From positions 132,414 through 196,413 of the forward strand of contig KN832896.1 in assembly GCA_000827325.1 (NCBI GenBank): DNA of 64,000 nt. Direction: 5' to 3'. The notes beneath the pieces were generated by a model that did no database searches, was not told where the DNA came from, and worked only from the letters and a program-made list of their open reading frames with translations. The translations under genes were made by a program, and so were the position numbers. The number at the start of each line of letters is the position of its first letter. Positions within the stretch are counted from its first letter, which is position 1. Source of the stretch: Oidiodendron maius Zn (lineage: Eukaryota > Ascomycota > Leotiomycetes > Myxotrichaceae). Shown one piece after another: positions 11,405 through 23,291 of the stretch.

Positions 11405-12574
11405 TTAAGCCGCTTTGCCCATGAGATATGCCGGTGCTTTATAAGTCAGGAAGTCTTTGCCCTTGAAGTACCACACTATTAATCCTGGCAGTGTCCAGTT
11501 ACCAAACTGGCCTGTACCAGCAGAATCACCCACTGGAACTACCATCATTCTCCTCTGTGCTTCAACGGAGTAAGATACCAGCGCGCCCTGCTTCGTAATA
11601 CTTGTCTTCATATTGGCCACAACCGTCTCCACTTGTTTTGGGATTCTGGATAGCAGCCGATATGGATGTGAGGTGATGTCCCCGATCGCGTACATGTTGG
11701 ATTTGCTCGTCTCGCCTTCTTTCATCTGGAAGAATTCATCCACATTGACCCAGCCCTGCATATTGAGGAATGGTGGAGGGATAAATTGGTTATTCGGGAG
11801 GACGCCCGTGACTGAGATATACGCATCGGCCGTGAGGACCTCTCCATTCGACAGCCTGGTGATCCATTTCTTGGAGATCGGATCCTGGTTCGCTTGTTCA
11901 ATCAGCGTTGATTTGATCACTTCAACACCCTTCCTTGTCAAAAGCGTCTCGGCCGTTATCCTCACTGATTCTTTCACCCCAGGAAGCAACAAATCCGTTG
12001 CAGAGATAAGCGTCACTTCTTTCTTCGGGCCAGCTGCCTCAATAAGCTCTGCGGCAACCTCAACTCCAAGGGGTCCCCCGCCTCCGACGACAACGCTCCT
12101 TGCACATTCGATTGCTTCCTGGGCTTCTCTAATAACGGTGCTGACGTCCTCAAACCCGCTGGTTTTAAAAGGAACTTTGAGTCCGGACTGTCCGATCGAG
12201 GCGGGAGTGGTGCTGCCGGACGCAATCACCAGGTAGTCGAATGGGACTGGAGGGGTTGAGAGTGACGATGCATCCTTTGATACTGCGACAGTCTGGTTCT
12301 CAGTGTCGATCCCCGTCACCATTCCCTTGATAAAATTGAAGGATGTTTTGGGATATGAATTGAAGGCGTCTGTGATAGAATAGAGGTATTTACTGCTAGG
12401 CAAACTATTCGGTTTGGCGATAATGCGCGGTGATGCGAGATTGAAGTAGTATTCGTTCGAAGGATTGATGAGCGTTACTCTTACATTAGGGACTTGTCTG
12501 AGGAGGCCATGACTGACCCCAAGGCCAGCACTGGAGCCACCGATAACGACCACGGAGACCCTTTTCAAAGCCAT
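11405..12574 (-). CDS. AIF/AMID-like FAD-dependent oxidoreductase
   Basis: A single intact reverse-strand exon encodes 389 residues from the Met at 12574 (MALKRVSVVVIGG). The open frame reaches upstream to a Met at 12727, but family similarity begins at MALKRV. The N-terminal beta strand and GGSSAG loop form the FAD-binding Rossmann fold (residues about 6-20). A central GGGGPLGVEVAAEL motif (about residue 165) is the second Rossmann motif, for NAD(P)H. The late YAIGDI segment closes the FAD site, as in pyridine-nucleotide-disulphide and AIF/AMID-type enzymes. The likely role is NAD(P)H-dependent electron transfer; the partner is unknown. No signal peptide is evident. Its place between the P450 and the bZIP gene suggests, without proving, a role in the same redox pathway. 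Confidence 0.85.
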   Translation of the reverse strand: MALKRVSVVVIGGSSAGLGVSHGLLRQVPNVRVTLINPSNEYYFNLASPRIIAKPNSLPSSKYLYSITDAFNSYPKTSFNFIKGMVTGIDTENQTVAVSKDASSLSTPPVPFDYLVIASGSTTPASIGQSGLKVPFKTSGFEDVSTVIREAQEAIECARSVVVGGGGPLGVEVAAELIEAAGPKKEVTLISATDLLLPGVKESVRITAETLLTRKGVEVIKSTLIEQANQDPISKKWITRLSNGEVLTADAYISVTGVLPNNQFIPPPFLNMQGWVNVDEFFQMKEGETSKSNMYAIGDITSHPYRLLSRIPKQVETVVANMKTSITKQGALVSYSVEAQRRMMVVPVGDSAGTGQFGNWTLPGLIVWYFKGKDFLTYKAPAYLMGKAA

Positions 12575-13437
12575 CTGATATGGGTGGGCTATTGATCGCG
12601 AATTATGAGCCCCGTAAGTGGTGACTGAGAAATAACCCAGGTGAAGATATAAGGGAAAGTCGTTAGAAAAGGCTCGCTGGAGATCCAAAAAGTATTTTAC
12701 AGGCTCATAGAAGGTAGGCCGATGCACCTTAATTCAAATATCCCCGCTCTGCCCTACGAGATGGGATTAGAAAGAAGGAAGGACAGACGATATGCGGAAT
12801 TGTGTTTATGACTGTTACACGACTTATAACCTGTGGACTACTTTTATAGATAGTGCATGATATATTCTATACCCATGTTTATTTTGGTGAAATTGATTGA
12901 GTGGCAAGACATGGGCTACGAAAGTCGCCGATTGAGACTGCTGCGTGTTCCGTTTGCCATCTGTCGGCCTATTAATCCACCCGAGAAAAGTTCAGAGATT
13001 GTGTTAGGGTGCAGCTTACGACGTTCAGCCGACTACATCAACTCCTAAACGGTGGACAGTAAGATTATAGAGGACGCTACGCCGAGGCGCTAACTCTATT
13101 CCCCGGCGTGCTGTGAGATTAAGCTACCAGTAGCTGAGTCAGCGGATGTTCAGATCCCCCGATCCGCCATTAACATCATCACCCGCTTAAAGGTGTGGCC
13201 TGTCATCGAGCGAGCGCCACGGCTTACATGCGGACCGGCTTACCTTGACCCAGGAAACACGCGACGTTCGACATTACCTCATCAGGGGCAAGAACCAAAA
13301 GAAAAGGCTTCCCACGCTTCCACCAATGGATCGCAGCAATTTCACCGCCATCAGGGATGGATGACTTGGTATATCAATGAACCGTCACCGCTGACCCTAG
13401 ATGGTTCGTGATCTTCAAACCTAATCTCCCACTGGCC
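12575..13437. other. intergenic region between FAD oxidoreductase and bZIP gene
   Basis: The two flanking genes are divergently transcribed, so this about 860-bp stretch should hold both promoters. Small open frames occur (12857-13048, 13193-13411), but none shows a known motif and I do not support them as genes. Confidence 0.45.
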
Positions 13438-14089
13438 ATGTCGAACGAACGTCACAATTTCGAAGGCCCCTCGAGCTCTAGCCGCCTGTGCACTGAGAAG
13501 CTCAAGGCAAGTATCCTGTAAAAACACAAAGGGTCTAGCCCTTCGGCCGACTTCTAACTTGACGCAGAGGCGCCGTGACCAAAATCGCATCTCGCAGCGG
13601 GCGTTCCGGAGGAGGAAGGAGGAGTATGCTTTAGAGTTAGAATCCAAGGTCAAAGAGCTGGAAGATCTCCTCGAGGCGGTGGGCCACGAGAATAGCGAGG
13701 CCGCGTCCCGGATGAACAAGATGGAGGGCGAGCTGCTGTACTATCGGGGCCTGCTCTATGGCGCCGCCAGCCAAGGGAATAGTTTCACATCATATCTTAG
13801 CAGCGAGTATCAACCTGACAGGACCAGAGAGGACATCGCAGTGTACAGCACCGTGCCCGTGTATTCCGGCGCGCCATCGATGCAGCTCTTAGTAGCGCCA
13901 GCCTTGGCGAACGAATACTGGAGGGTGGGTAGCTACGATAGTCCTAGTACAGGCTCCTACTCACCCATTGGCAATACACCCCTAGAATACCCGGGGATAG
14001 CTGCCGATCGGAGACTGTCGATGCCTGAGAGGAGTACTGATACCTCGATATGGACATCCTTGCAGTTCAGTACATTTGAGAGTGGTTGA
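13438..14089 (+). CDS. bZIP transcription factor with a GC-AG intron
   Basis: Exon 1 (13438-13506, 23 codons) begins MSNERHNFEG. Exon 2 (13568-14089) continues RRRDQNRISQRAFRRRKEEY, a bZIP basic region with the conserved N..(S/A)QRAFR core, then a leucine-zipper heptad run (YALELESKVKELEDLLEAV). The product is 196 residues. The intron at 13507-13567 starts GCAAGT after AAG and ends GACGCAG: a GC-AG intron with otherwise consensus donor context. Without it the basic region has no Met in frame, so the splice decides the start. Beyond the zipper the protein is short and low in recognisable motifs. Small bZIP proteins of this design often sit in fungal metabolite clusters; here the FAD oxidoreductase is divergent to it. 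It is predicted to be nuclear. Confidence 0.8.
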
Positions 14090-14329
14090 TGACCGGTCGT
14101 AGTTGGAATGATCATCGTTGCACGAAATAAATGATTCGGGGAGCTGGATATTTGAGCGTATCCTACTATATTTAAGGATTTTTACGCACACTAGACGGTT
14201 AATATATAGAGATGCTGCTCAAGAGGTTAGGTTATTTACGCAATTGGACGATATAATATTTACTGGCAATCATTTCACTTATAGAACAACCGCCTTCAGC
14301 CAGCTTGACATTTAGTGATCGTTTCCTTA

Positions 14330-15084
14330 CGAAATAGCCGATACAGAAATACATATCTGATTATTAATGACCCAATACGAATATTACCATTATATAAAAT
14401 ATGCTGTCCCCGTATATTTTATAAATATCCGAAGCTAATAGTGGATACAGACCTACTTTAATCGAAAACCTCTAGTATAATATAGGCCTTATAGCTAATC
14501 GCCCTCCTAATAGTGCTAAGCAGGTCTATCTTCACCTTCTTATACCTGTTATGGCCGAATAGTCATCACGTGGCTAGGTGAGACACAAAGTGCAGCTGAG
14601 ACGCTGGTGCAATACACTAGCCACGACAACTCCTAGATTATAGGAGTAGGACTCTAATAAAAAGAGACTGATCCTCTCTAAGGGTTCTATAAGAAATAGT
14701 CTATCTTTTGAATTGATTCCTATAAAGGATACTAGTATTATCCTAGAGGTCTATATAGTATTATTACCTATGTTATATATATAATTCCTTACCTTTATAC
14801 TAGTCTCTATATAGATACCTTTATATTCTATTTCTTCTATCTTTTAAAAGTAGTAGTTTATTTAGGCTATATACTTTAGATCAAGTATCTAGTAGGTTTC
14901 TTAGATATTTAATCTATTAGATAGATTCTCCTTTATATAAATATCTACTAGATTAGATTAGGTTAGATTCTTTTAGAGTAGATATCTAATATATCTACCT
15001 TTAATTAGGATTAGTATAACTAGAGTTAATTATATTAGTAATAATACTAAAGCAAGTATATTTATAAGAATAGTAGATTTATAC
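14330..15084. other. very AT-rich island, RIP-like
   Basis: From about 14330 the sequence becomes strongly AT-rich with TA-rich near-repeats (ATATCTA, TTAGATAG) and no open frame. This is the pattern left by heavy C-to-T change in repeated DNA. A short, more GC-normal stretch at about 14548-14690 begins TGTTATGGCC and may be another LTR end, but its other end was not found. The island continues beyond the LTR copies at 15090-15978 to about 16340. Confidence 0.55.
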
Positions 15085-15089
15085 TCTAC

Positions 15090-15364
15090 TGTCAGGATCC
15101 TTTCGTACAGAGTGAGACGGACGACTAGCAAAGGGTTATACAGCAAGGTGGTGGTGGGTTGAAGGAGCCTCGCTAGTGGGTTGCTGGAAGCTCAAAGTAA
15201 CGAAGTAGATTTACCCGGAAAAATCAGAAGAAGACTGAATGCTACCCTCTCTAATAAAGGGGGCCTGCCCCTTTATATACAAAATAACCTAGTAATGCAG
15301 TGCTTGATTTGAGCCACGTGCGATTCCGTCACCTCCTTGTAACCCTCTATCTAGTCACCTAACA
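15090..15364. mobile_element. solo LTR fossil, family 2
   Basis: A 275-bp segment starting TGTCAGGATCC and ending CCTAACA is flanked by the exact 5-bp duplication TCTAC (15085-15089 and 15365-15369). TG...CA ends with a 5-bp target duplication are diagnostic of an LTR. It is unrelated to the family at 10470 and has normal base composition inside an AT-rich island, so it arrived later than the RIP-like decay around it. No internal region is left. Family (Gypsy or Copia) cannot be told from the LTR alone. Confidence 0.8.
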
Positions 15365-15464
15365 TCTACTTATAATTAAATATAAGTATTAATATTAAAT
15401 AAGTATTACTCTAAATATTACTATGCTTTATATAATAGATAAATTATTGTTTTATTAAAGAATC

Positions 15465-15722
15465 TATTGACTAGGTCCTAGGGCTTCAGGCATATTTACA
15501 CATACTACACATCTGCCTATTAGGCTGCCTACCGGTGCCTATAAGGTAACCAGGTGGGAGCCTATTTGGTGACTCAATTGAGTGCATAGTATTGAGCATA
15601 AAAGGCTCTAGTTCTCCTAAATCTCTTCTGACTTTAGTTGTCTCTGCATCACTTAATATAATACTGAGTTTCACCTTGATTCCTGACTACAACCTGTGCA
15701 CCTATATTGCCTCAGTTCAAGA
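15465..15722 (-). mobile_element. solo LTR fossil, family 1, copy C
   Basis: A 258-bp copy of the repeat seen at 10470 and 10731, in the same orientation as the latter, flanked by the 5-bp duplication GAATC (15460-15464 and 15723-15727). It has moderate divergence from the 10.5-kb copies. It has no coding region. Confidence 0.75.
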
Positions 15723-15750
15723 GAATCTAATTATATTTATTATTATTTTC

Positions 15751-15978
15751 TATTGACCAGGGCCTCAAGCATATATCACATCCTTCAGGATTCAGGATCT
15801 AGGATCCAGAGGATTCTAGATGAGTCAATAAGAGGCTGTATAGGTCTATATAAAGGAGTCCTTACTCCAGCATAGCTGTGCTCTTTAGTTGTCTCTGCAT
15901 CACTCAATAGTCAATATAACTGAGTTTCACCTTGATATCCGACTACAACCTGTGCATTGCCCTGACCTCGGTTCAACA
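15751..15978 (-). mobile_element. solo LTR fossil, family 1, shorter variant D
   Basis: A 228-bp relative of copies A-C. In reverse orientation it starts TGTTGAACCGAGG and ends GGTCAATA, and it is flanked by TTTTC duplications (15746-15750 and 15979-15983). The outer parts, with the CACAGGTTGTAGTCGGATA and GTGAAACTCAG blocks, match the other copies, while the middle differs, so it represents a subfamily. It lies only 28 bp from copy C. Confidence 0.75.
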
Positions 15979-16329
15979 TTTTCTTTAGGATAAGCTATTA
16001 GAATCTATAAGAGATTAAAGAGTATTATCTATAAGACTCTCTCTATCTAGTAATTAATAAATTAAAGGTATTTTAGACTCTTTAAAGCTAGAAATATCCT
16101 AATTTATTCTATTAAACCCTTCTCTTTATCTTCTTTTATTACTCTCTTATAGACTAGAAAGTAAATTAAGATTATATATACCTATAGTCCTTTAATTAGA
16201 GCTTTATTATCTAGCTTTAATCTAGAATTCCTTCTATAATTTAATCTTATAAATCTAGAGAAGAATATTCTTCTTAATATTATTTAGAAAATAAATAATA
16301 ATCTTTTAAACTAATAATAATATATCCTT

Positions 16330-19300
16330 AGACCCTCTATTCTACAGCAGTTATCTCCTCTACCATAGCATGAAAGATTAGAACGTATTGTTGAGCAATC
16401 GACTCAGACACTTGATACAGATAGACAAACAGCAACATTATCAATTAACTCAGGACAGGAAAGCATTTAGGATATAAGAGCTGTTGATAAGAGAGACTAT
16501 ATAGTACCCAACCAACTATTTGTAGATATTACCGCTAGTTACTTGTTGAAAGTCAATTCGACGCTAAACAAACAATCGGATTTGTCTTGTACTGAGATAT
16601 ACAAGCTATACAATAGTGCCTCTAAAGCCTTAATCGGCTCGAAATTAGTCATCTAATGTCTCCCCCTTCCCAAAAACTCAACATTATTCTAGTGGGACAA
16701 ATATTTACTCGAGGGGAAATGCAACACCTACTTTTCCAAGAAAACAAATTCTCATTTTACCTGCTCGATTTCATTCCCTGCTCGACCTCTCACTACATTC
16801 CAACAGCTGTCAAGGCAGCTATAGCCTTACATACAATCTTAGAACCCGGAGCTTAATTAGTATAGACTTGGTCTTTTGAGATAACAGCCATCTCGAGAAG
16901 TGCTAGAAAAGACTAGAAAAGACTATACCTATAGCAGTTATAGTAGGTTTAAATCAAACTCAGTTTGTGCTGGATGATATTTTACTGGTCAAGTGGTATA
17001 CCGTATATTTTCTTGCTAGTCCTTTCGTTTGGACCAATTTCTGTCATCGGTTTCCGTTTGAGGGATAAACAAAGGCTAGAATTACTAAGAGTATCTTTTG
17101 AGGCAGAATCTGCCACAAAGGCACCTGCTCGATTACCAAGATACAGAGCAAATCTAAGCCAAGAATGCTATACACGACTAATTTGACGATATTCCGTCCA
17201 TACCGAAGCTAAATGACCTGGAGCCTCCTCAATTCCATGTGCGTATATTGAACCAGCTAAATTAGCCATATGTCCAGCTTGAGCATCATTCCAGGCTATA
17301 GTGCTCCCAATGTCGTAGTCCTTTTAAACTTTACCTGATTCAAATATCGTTATGAGATAGCAATTACACTATATCTCTATATAGGGATATTGTATTCAGT
17401 ATAAAGATAGAGTCTAAATTCCCTCTTGAGAACGTCGCTCAGCCGACTACTAGGCTATGGGCTATACTATCCCTGTTCATTTTATGTCTTGTTTGGCAAG
17501 GCCTAGAGAAATAGAGACAATGCAACTATTGTATTTGAATTTAGTGCAAGTAGCTGGAGTTGGTTAGCAAATGGTAGGATGAGCTACAAGTAGTAAACAA
17601 CCAACTTAGAAATCTCCTTGGGTAAGTACTAGTAAATGATCTTTGCTGACCCTTGAATACTATAGCCTTTATAGTAGAAAGTTATGAAGCTTATCAGACC
17701 ATTCTCTATAAAGGTGTTTCAGCAAAGACCATAGGCTATATTGCAGAAAAGTAGGCTTAAAAGTTCAGTTCTACAAGGGGGCTGGCTAGATACTATATAA
17801 ACTACTAAGAGTAGTCAATAGAGGAAGTTGTTGACTTGCTATAAGTAGTGCTCTACAGCTTTCCGGTTCCACTTAGCAGCTGGGGATTTTGACTTCTGGA
17901 GACACTCATCTTATAACCAATTAGTGTTAGCTATACAATTAAGTAACTAGCATTCGAATCTATATTATTTCTTTATTTCGAGGATCTTTCAAGAAATTCC
18001 ACCCTGGCTTGCCGATAGTTGGATCGTCTTTAATATTATACAGATTAATATAGGGAACCACATCTTTACGGTTTTCCTCTAGGTTTACAAGAAGGAGTTT
18101 ATATAACTGGTCCTGGAGGAGCTTGACCTGGTCAGAGACAAAGCGTCTTAATGATATCGTTATTAGCTTAAGCCCCTTATAGCTAAGCTCCTCTCCGTCA
18201 TCCGACTATATGATATACCTAAGACTAGTTATGGTATCTTGGATTTTCTTGCCATAAGATTGTAGCTTCAGTCCCCAATTTATTAGTGATTGTGACCCAT
18301 AAACCATAAAGCGATCCTATATCATATCCAAGATATCAGCAGGGTGTTCAACCTCATCTTCCTTGGCTGCTACTACAGACCGCTAAACTACCAACAGCTG
18401 TGAGATCTTTACAAATACAGAAAGGAGGGGTATATACGTTATCGCCTTATAATAAGCACCCTAAGAATTGATACCAAGGACAGCAAGAAATCCAACTACC
18501 ACACTGTTGTAGATGTTGCCATATAGCAGGTGATCAAGCAGAGAGATACAACAGAGAAGGCACGCTCGGTCAATCTCTTGATACCATTCAGGGTCTGTAT
18601 GCTTAGACCCGGCAGCTGCTTGGAGGACTGACTCGAGCGATACTGACTGGCTAGATGTTAGACAGCAATATAGGACTGGTGCCTGCTTCTTCCAGACTAT
18701 CCGATATATAAAGTATAACAGCTGCTTCCAGACCTTCTTATATCCACGATATATTGGCTCCTTAAGTTTGTGCCAGAGTGGCCTGCTTGATGTACAGTGG
18801 GGGATAAAGCTATTAACGCAATATTGGTCAAAGACGTTTACCTTATCTTGGATTAGAGAGTCTTGTACCTGCTCAACCATACGGTTGAAGGATTCGAGGA
18901 GGAGGAGTAAAAGCTCTTCTTACTGGCTATCCTGTCCATCTAAAGTCGGCTGTACATACACTTTAGAGCTTAGGATCTTAATCAATAGAGCGGCCTCTAG
19001 AAGATTATAGCCCTGCAGGTAACAAGTCCACTAGGTCATATCGAGCCAAGGTGAAATCTGTATAAAGTATTATTGGCCAGGACAGCTAGAGGGGGTCAGG
19101 CCTAGCGTTGATAGCTTTTGATCTAGCTGTAGATTGATCTGCTTGGGGATTGAGAGGGCCTGGGTGCCTCTATCTGGTTCTCTGCCTTAGATATAATAAT
19201 TGACGCTCCTAGAGGCCACCCTTATAGGGAAGTAACGGATAAACAGGCTCTACCGGAAGAAGGTTTGGCAAGAGACTGGAAAGATCGCAACAGTCTTAAG

Positions 19301-19843
19301 GCTAGTCGGGTGTTTCAAGTTCTTAGATGGAGCACCTCCAGGGCAGGACTATTTATACTCTTCTTGACGGTGACGCTTGAATGCAGATTTATACGGAACA
19401 ACGTATGGCTTGGCTGCTGGGCAAAGGCGGTATAGAAACGCATTATGGTAGAGGCTAAGAAGGGGAATTAGAGGCATGCTAGGAGGGACTTGTATATCTT
19501 TGATTGATTCCTGTGAAGCGAATAGGAGAGCTAAGAAGTGGGAACATAATCCATCAATCTGCCGCCTCGTTAAAGCAAAATCCTGCCGATAGTGGGTTTG
19601 CAAATAGCTTTTAATCTCTTTAGGAACTAGTGTATACTGGCAGGGCCTGCAGATGATAGTACTGTAAGTGGAATCAAAATGAAGGAGATCATCCATGATT
19701 GCATTTAAGAGTATAAATAGGTCTTCACTGTCTACTAGTAAATTATATACTGTATATATATACAAGAACGCGCAAACGCGAAGACGACGCGTCTCTCGAG
19801 CAAAATTTCGAGTAAAATTACGATCTGTGGCAGAATGGGACAT
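16330..19843 (-). pseudogene. OrsD-like / helicase-like large ORF, RIP-riddled
   Basis: On the reverse strand one frame can be followed from Met 19843 through many stops. Its start holds IICRPCQYTLVPKEIKSYL, the Cys-Cys signature of fungal OrsD-type domains (PF12013). Later come VWKQLLYFIYRIVW, DDPTIGKPGWNFLKDPRN, and WNDAQAGHMANLAGSIYAHGIEE at about 17230-17300; these blocks are shared with very long fungal proteins that join an OrsD region to a RecQ-like helicase. I cite this from memory of the family. At least six stops (TAG or TAA) between 18880 and 19349 are one C-to-T step from CAG or CAA, and one near 17170 sits where TGG is expected, as RIP would produce. The 3' part fades into the AT-rich island. 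Such genes recur near telomeres and in repeats; a mobile origin is plausible but unproven here. Confidence 0.55.
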
Positions 19844-20142
19844 GTAAGGAAAATGGGCGAGGATATACTACTAAAGAGTAGGCGGTGGTGGAACGCACAG
19901 ACTTGGAAGTAGGGGCCCATGCACCAGGAGCTTGTACCGGGAACCAATCAAAAGTGGTCATAAATAGACTCGACTCGAGTTCAATTTGCTATCGAAGATT
20001 AGAAGATCAAGAAGTCTAGAGTATAGAGCATTGGCTGTTGATACTACAGTAGACTGTATTCCTCATCAAGTAAAGGATTATACAGGGGGATTACCAATTC
20101 CAGAGTGCATTTATCACCGTCTACATCTAGCTATGCCACTGA

Positions 20143-22284
20143 TCACCACATCTGGTTTGCAATAGTCCTTAAAGCCTCAAGCAGAATCTTGTCACCCTTA
20201 TCCAAAGGTACGGGCGCCCTTTCGCCTGGTAAACCAAATGGTAATTCATAGACCTGGCATGATGTCTCGTGGTCTGGAAGCACACCACTTTGGAAGTAGG
20301 CTCGGACTACCTTTGCGGTGCAAAGAGACGGGGTTGAGAGTGATATATGCTATAGAATTTTAATTGACGAGTCTATTTAAAGTTCAGAAGAAGCTTTGGC
20401 AACTTACTCCTTCAGATTCTTGTTGTAGAAGCTTGGATCCCGGAAATTTATGATTCATTCTCCTGGCACTAGGGAACAAGCGTTAAGTTACTGACGTGTA
20501 GACAGATATAAAATTGGAACATGCGTACTTTTCAATAGAGGTGACAGGATCTAGAGTATTCCCAATAAATAGGATTGGTTCAGTCTGGACTCCAATCGGG
20601 CCTACATGAATATCGATCAATATGTATTCCTAAGAAGTCAACAAATATGGCAATAGTTCGATTCTTACCAGAGTGCGTGAATTGTGGTCTGAACTTCCAA
20701 AAGATGCACTGCAGCCGGTTTTGACTCCATCGGTCACCGAGGTACCGGCTCTGGCGACGAGCCTTGTGCCAGTATTCTACGAATTCGCTCTCCGTCATGT
20801 TGGTCTGGTCGGCGCCATCGGAGCAGGATATAGACCCGACCACCTCTTCTGCATAGTCAGGGGGTCCTGAAGGGACTTTCAGTGATGTCTGATTCTGCTT
20901 TAGGCTTGCTATAAAGCTTCCATCACCAGAAGCGAGATCTTGCAGCGCTATGGCTAGATTTTCAAACGCCTTGAACGGGCCATATAATGCGTCCCGAATA
21001 AGGATCTCTACATCACTGTAGGTAATTATCTCAGGCCCCTTTGTAGATGAAACGGATTTAGGTCTATCTCTTACAGAGGCAAGAATACTGTCAAGAGAAG
21101 ACTGGATGGATGCCGGGCCCTTTTCAGAGAATAAATCGCATCTTTCAGGGCCGGCCTCGTAGCAATACACACTGAATCGTTGGATAATGGCATCCGCATC
21201 TACGATGTTTCCATCCCAAGTACCTATTTCTTCAGTACTAGAAAAGAAAAAGATTGAAAACTACTTACCAGAATAGTGGCGGTCGCTATCAACAACGCCA
21301 TCTAATACTACACGACCAACCAGGTGCGGATACATACTTGCAAACGTTTGACCTAGCAGCGTTCCATACGAAAAACCCCAGTACTGGAGTTTATCCGGGT
21401 CATCTTTCATCCATGTTTGGCTGCTACGAATAGGATGGGTTGTTTGAATTGACTGCCGTCTCCATCTTGAAAGAGAATCGACAATTGCAACCATATCCAT
21501 TGCCACCACTGGAGTATTCATAGCGAAGCTAATCGCCTCATCCCCCATTTCAGCATAGCAAGTCTCAGCAAGGGCATGCTTTCTGGCCCACATGCGGCCA
21601 AGTGCAGCATCAGAGCTTCCTAATAGGCCATCCGCTTCAGAAGCTATTTGCCAAGAGCGTCTCTGTTGCGGATCGGAGAAGCATGTAAAGGAGGGAGTGG
21701 TAAAGCCAACGCTACGAGGGTCAAAACCAATAATATCAAAATACTTCTCTCCATTCGCCAAAGACTCGTCTGGACTAATGGGCGAATCGACAATCCTCTG
21801 GATGTTGCGGCCATGCAGAAGAGCCAGGTTAACGCCTGAACCTCCTGGACCGCCTGACGCGAATTTTTTTTCAGTACAAGTGCCTAGAAGAAACCTGTTC
21901 GGGTTGGGCAGAAACATACCCGGGTTGATAAGGATTGAGCCTCCATATCGCGGGTCATTTACATCGACCTGAGCAGGCAACTTGACTATCGCAACTGCGG
22001 CTCGTGCTGCGCTGGAAGAGGTCTTATTCCAGTCTAATGGAACATCGAGTCTGGCACACTCAAAACCAGTATAGCAGGAGTGGAAATGTAGGTCTGTGGA
22101 GGGAGCAATCTATAAAGTTCAGTGCGGAACTGTGGCTGGCGTAGCCTGCATATGAGGTGCGTACCTGGTCCCATATCAAAGAGTCCGGCTCGGGCTGCTG
22201 CAGCTGTGTTGATTTCGAGAGAGAAACCGACTCTCCGAGAATCGCATCCCATACAGCAAAAGCCAATGAGAATGGGAAATACAT
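20143..22284 (-). CDS. S33-family alpha/beta-hydrolase peptidase with TAP-like C-terminus
   Basis: Seven reverse-strand exons (22165-22284, 21920-22109, 21269-21853, 20669-21223, 20529-20601, 20408-20468, 20143-20349) join in phase to 596 residues. The N-terminus has a hydrophobic stretch (MYFPFSLAFAVWD) that may be a signal anchor. The core has the INPGGPGGSG oxyanion loop (split by an intron), YFDIIGFDPRSVG, the nucleophile elbow GFSYG with catalytic Ser, and the C-terminal TAP-like part with ILFIGNTLDPVTS (catalytic Asp) and EGHISLSTPSLC (catalytic His). All three catalytic residues are present and all introns have GT-AG ends, so the gene looks intact. Relatives cleave short N-terminal peptides (tripeptidyl or prolyl aminopeptidases). 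It stands between repeat islands about 10 kb from the larger secreted-enzyme run. Confidence 0.88.
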
Positions 22285-23291
22285 ATTCTGGGCTGCTCAT
22301 ACATAGAATGTTGATGTTGTGTTTGTTGTATACATGAACAGAACTAAGGAGGGTAATAGAGCACTATTATGAGAGACAAAGAATGGGGGTTGGCCTGGCT
22401 TTATGAAATGAGATAATCGTTTGGTTACGTAACCAGCTCACCCACCTTACGCAGGGCATGAATGCCAGACTCGCGCGCGCACCTGGCTTCCCCGTAAGTG
22501 AACCCGAACGTATCGCGGCGAGGGAGAATGAACCTATGATCGAGCCGCTACTGATCTCCCGCACCGCACCGTAGCCGAGTTCAATTGAGCCCTTCGGTGT
22601 CCCAACCGGGAGGGCACACTCCTGGCGTGGTGGTCCGACGACGACGAGAATACAGCCCGCCCGTCTAGGCGCATGGGCCGCTAGTGAAGGGCCTGACAGC
22701 CCACGATAAAGAGGCCGAGGCTGAGCCCTGCGAGATATATCCGCATTTCGGCGTGGTCTTTGGAGTTATTTTGAGGGTCGTTTGGTTGGTCTTGGTTACA
22801 CCTCGTGTGGTGGGATCTGTCTATCTAACTTCTCCCTGGAGCTGTGCTGGCGGCTAGAAGATATGGTATAGTAAGAAGAAGATTGAGGGGGATTAAGCGT
22901 CCCCGTGTTCATGGCAGCAGCAGTTAGGAGATCACGTACGTAGTGCTGTGCTAGAACCTGAACTAAGTTGAAACTGGTAGAGCGGTGTCAGATCTGGGCG
23001 ACTTTAACCACTCTGGAGTATCTGAATGCCTAGTAGTATTTACATTAACCGTAACAATATTTAAACGGATAAAACGATAATTGCGCTTCATCTATTGTGA
23101 TTGCATGTGCAATTCAGAAGTGCTGCTTTCGAAGTCGACCTCGGGATTTATCGCCATTGAGCTCCTGGGGTTCGCTTCATTACGACAATATTGTATCATA
23201 ATCATTGTATCCTTTCATTCTCCCCTGTTTTCTTCTTCTAGTTCAGGCCCTGTGCAAGGGAAACAGTCGCCCTGATCAATTTCATTCGTAG
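22285..23291. other. intergenic region, no gene recognised
   Basis: About 1 kb upstream of the S33 peptidase (its promoter side). The part at 22430-22730 is GC-rich and the part at 22950-23270 is ordinary. I see no supported gene. The missing 5' portion of the CHAT gene downstream could not be traced here. Confidence 0.4.

Noticed and set aside
14548-14720. Possible further LTR start (TGTTATGGCC...)
   Set aside because: No matching end or 5-bp duplication could be found in the AT-rich surroundings, so its extent cannot be supported.
16656-17186. Forward open frames with protein-like stretches
   Set aside because: The reverse strand carries the helicase-like blocks in this interval, so these are antisense shadows.
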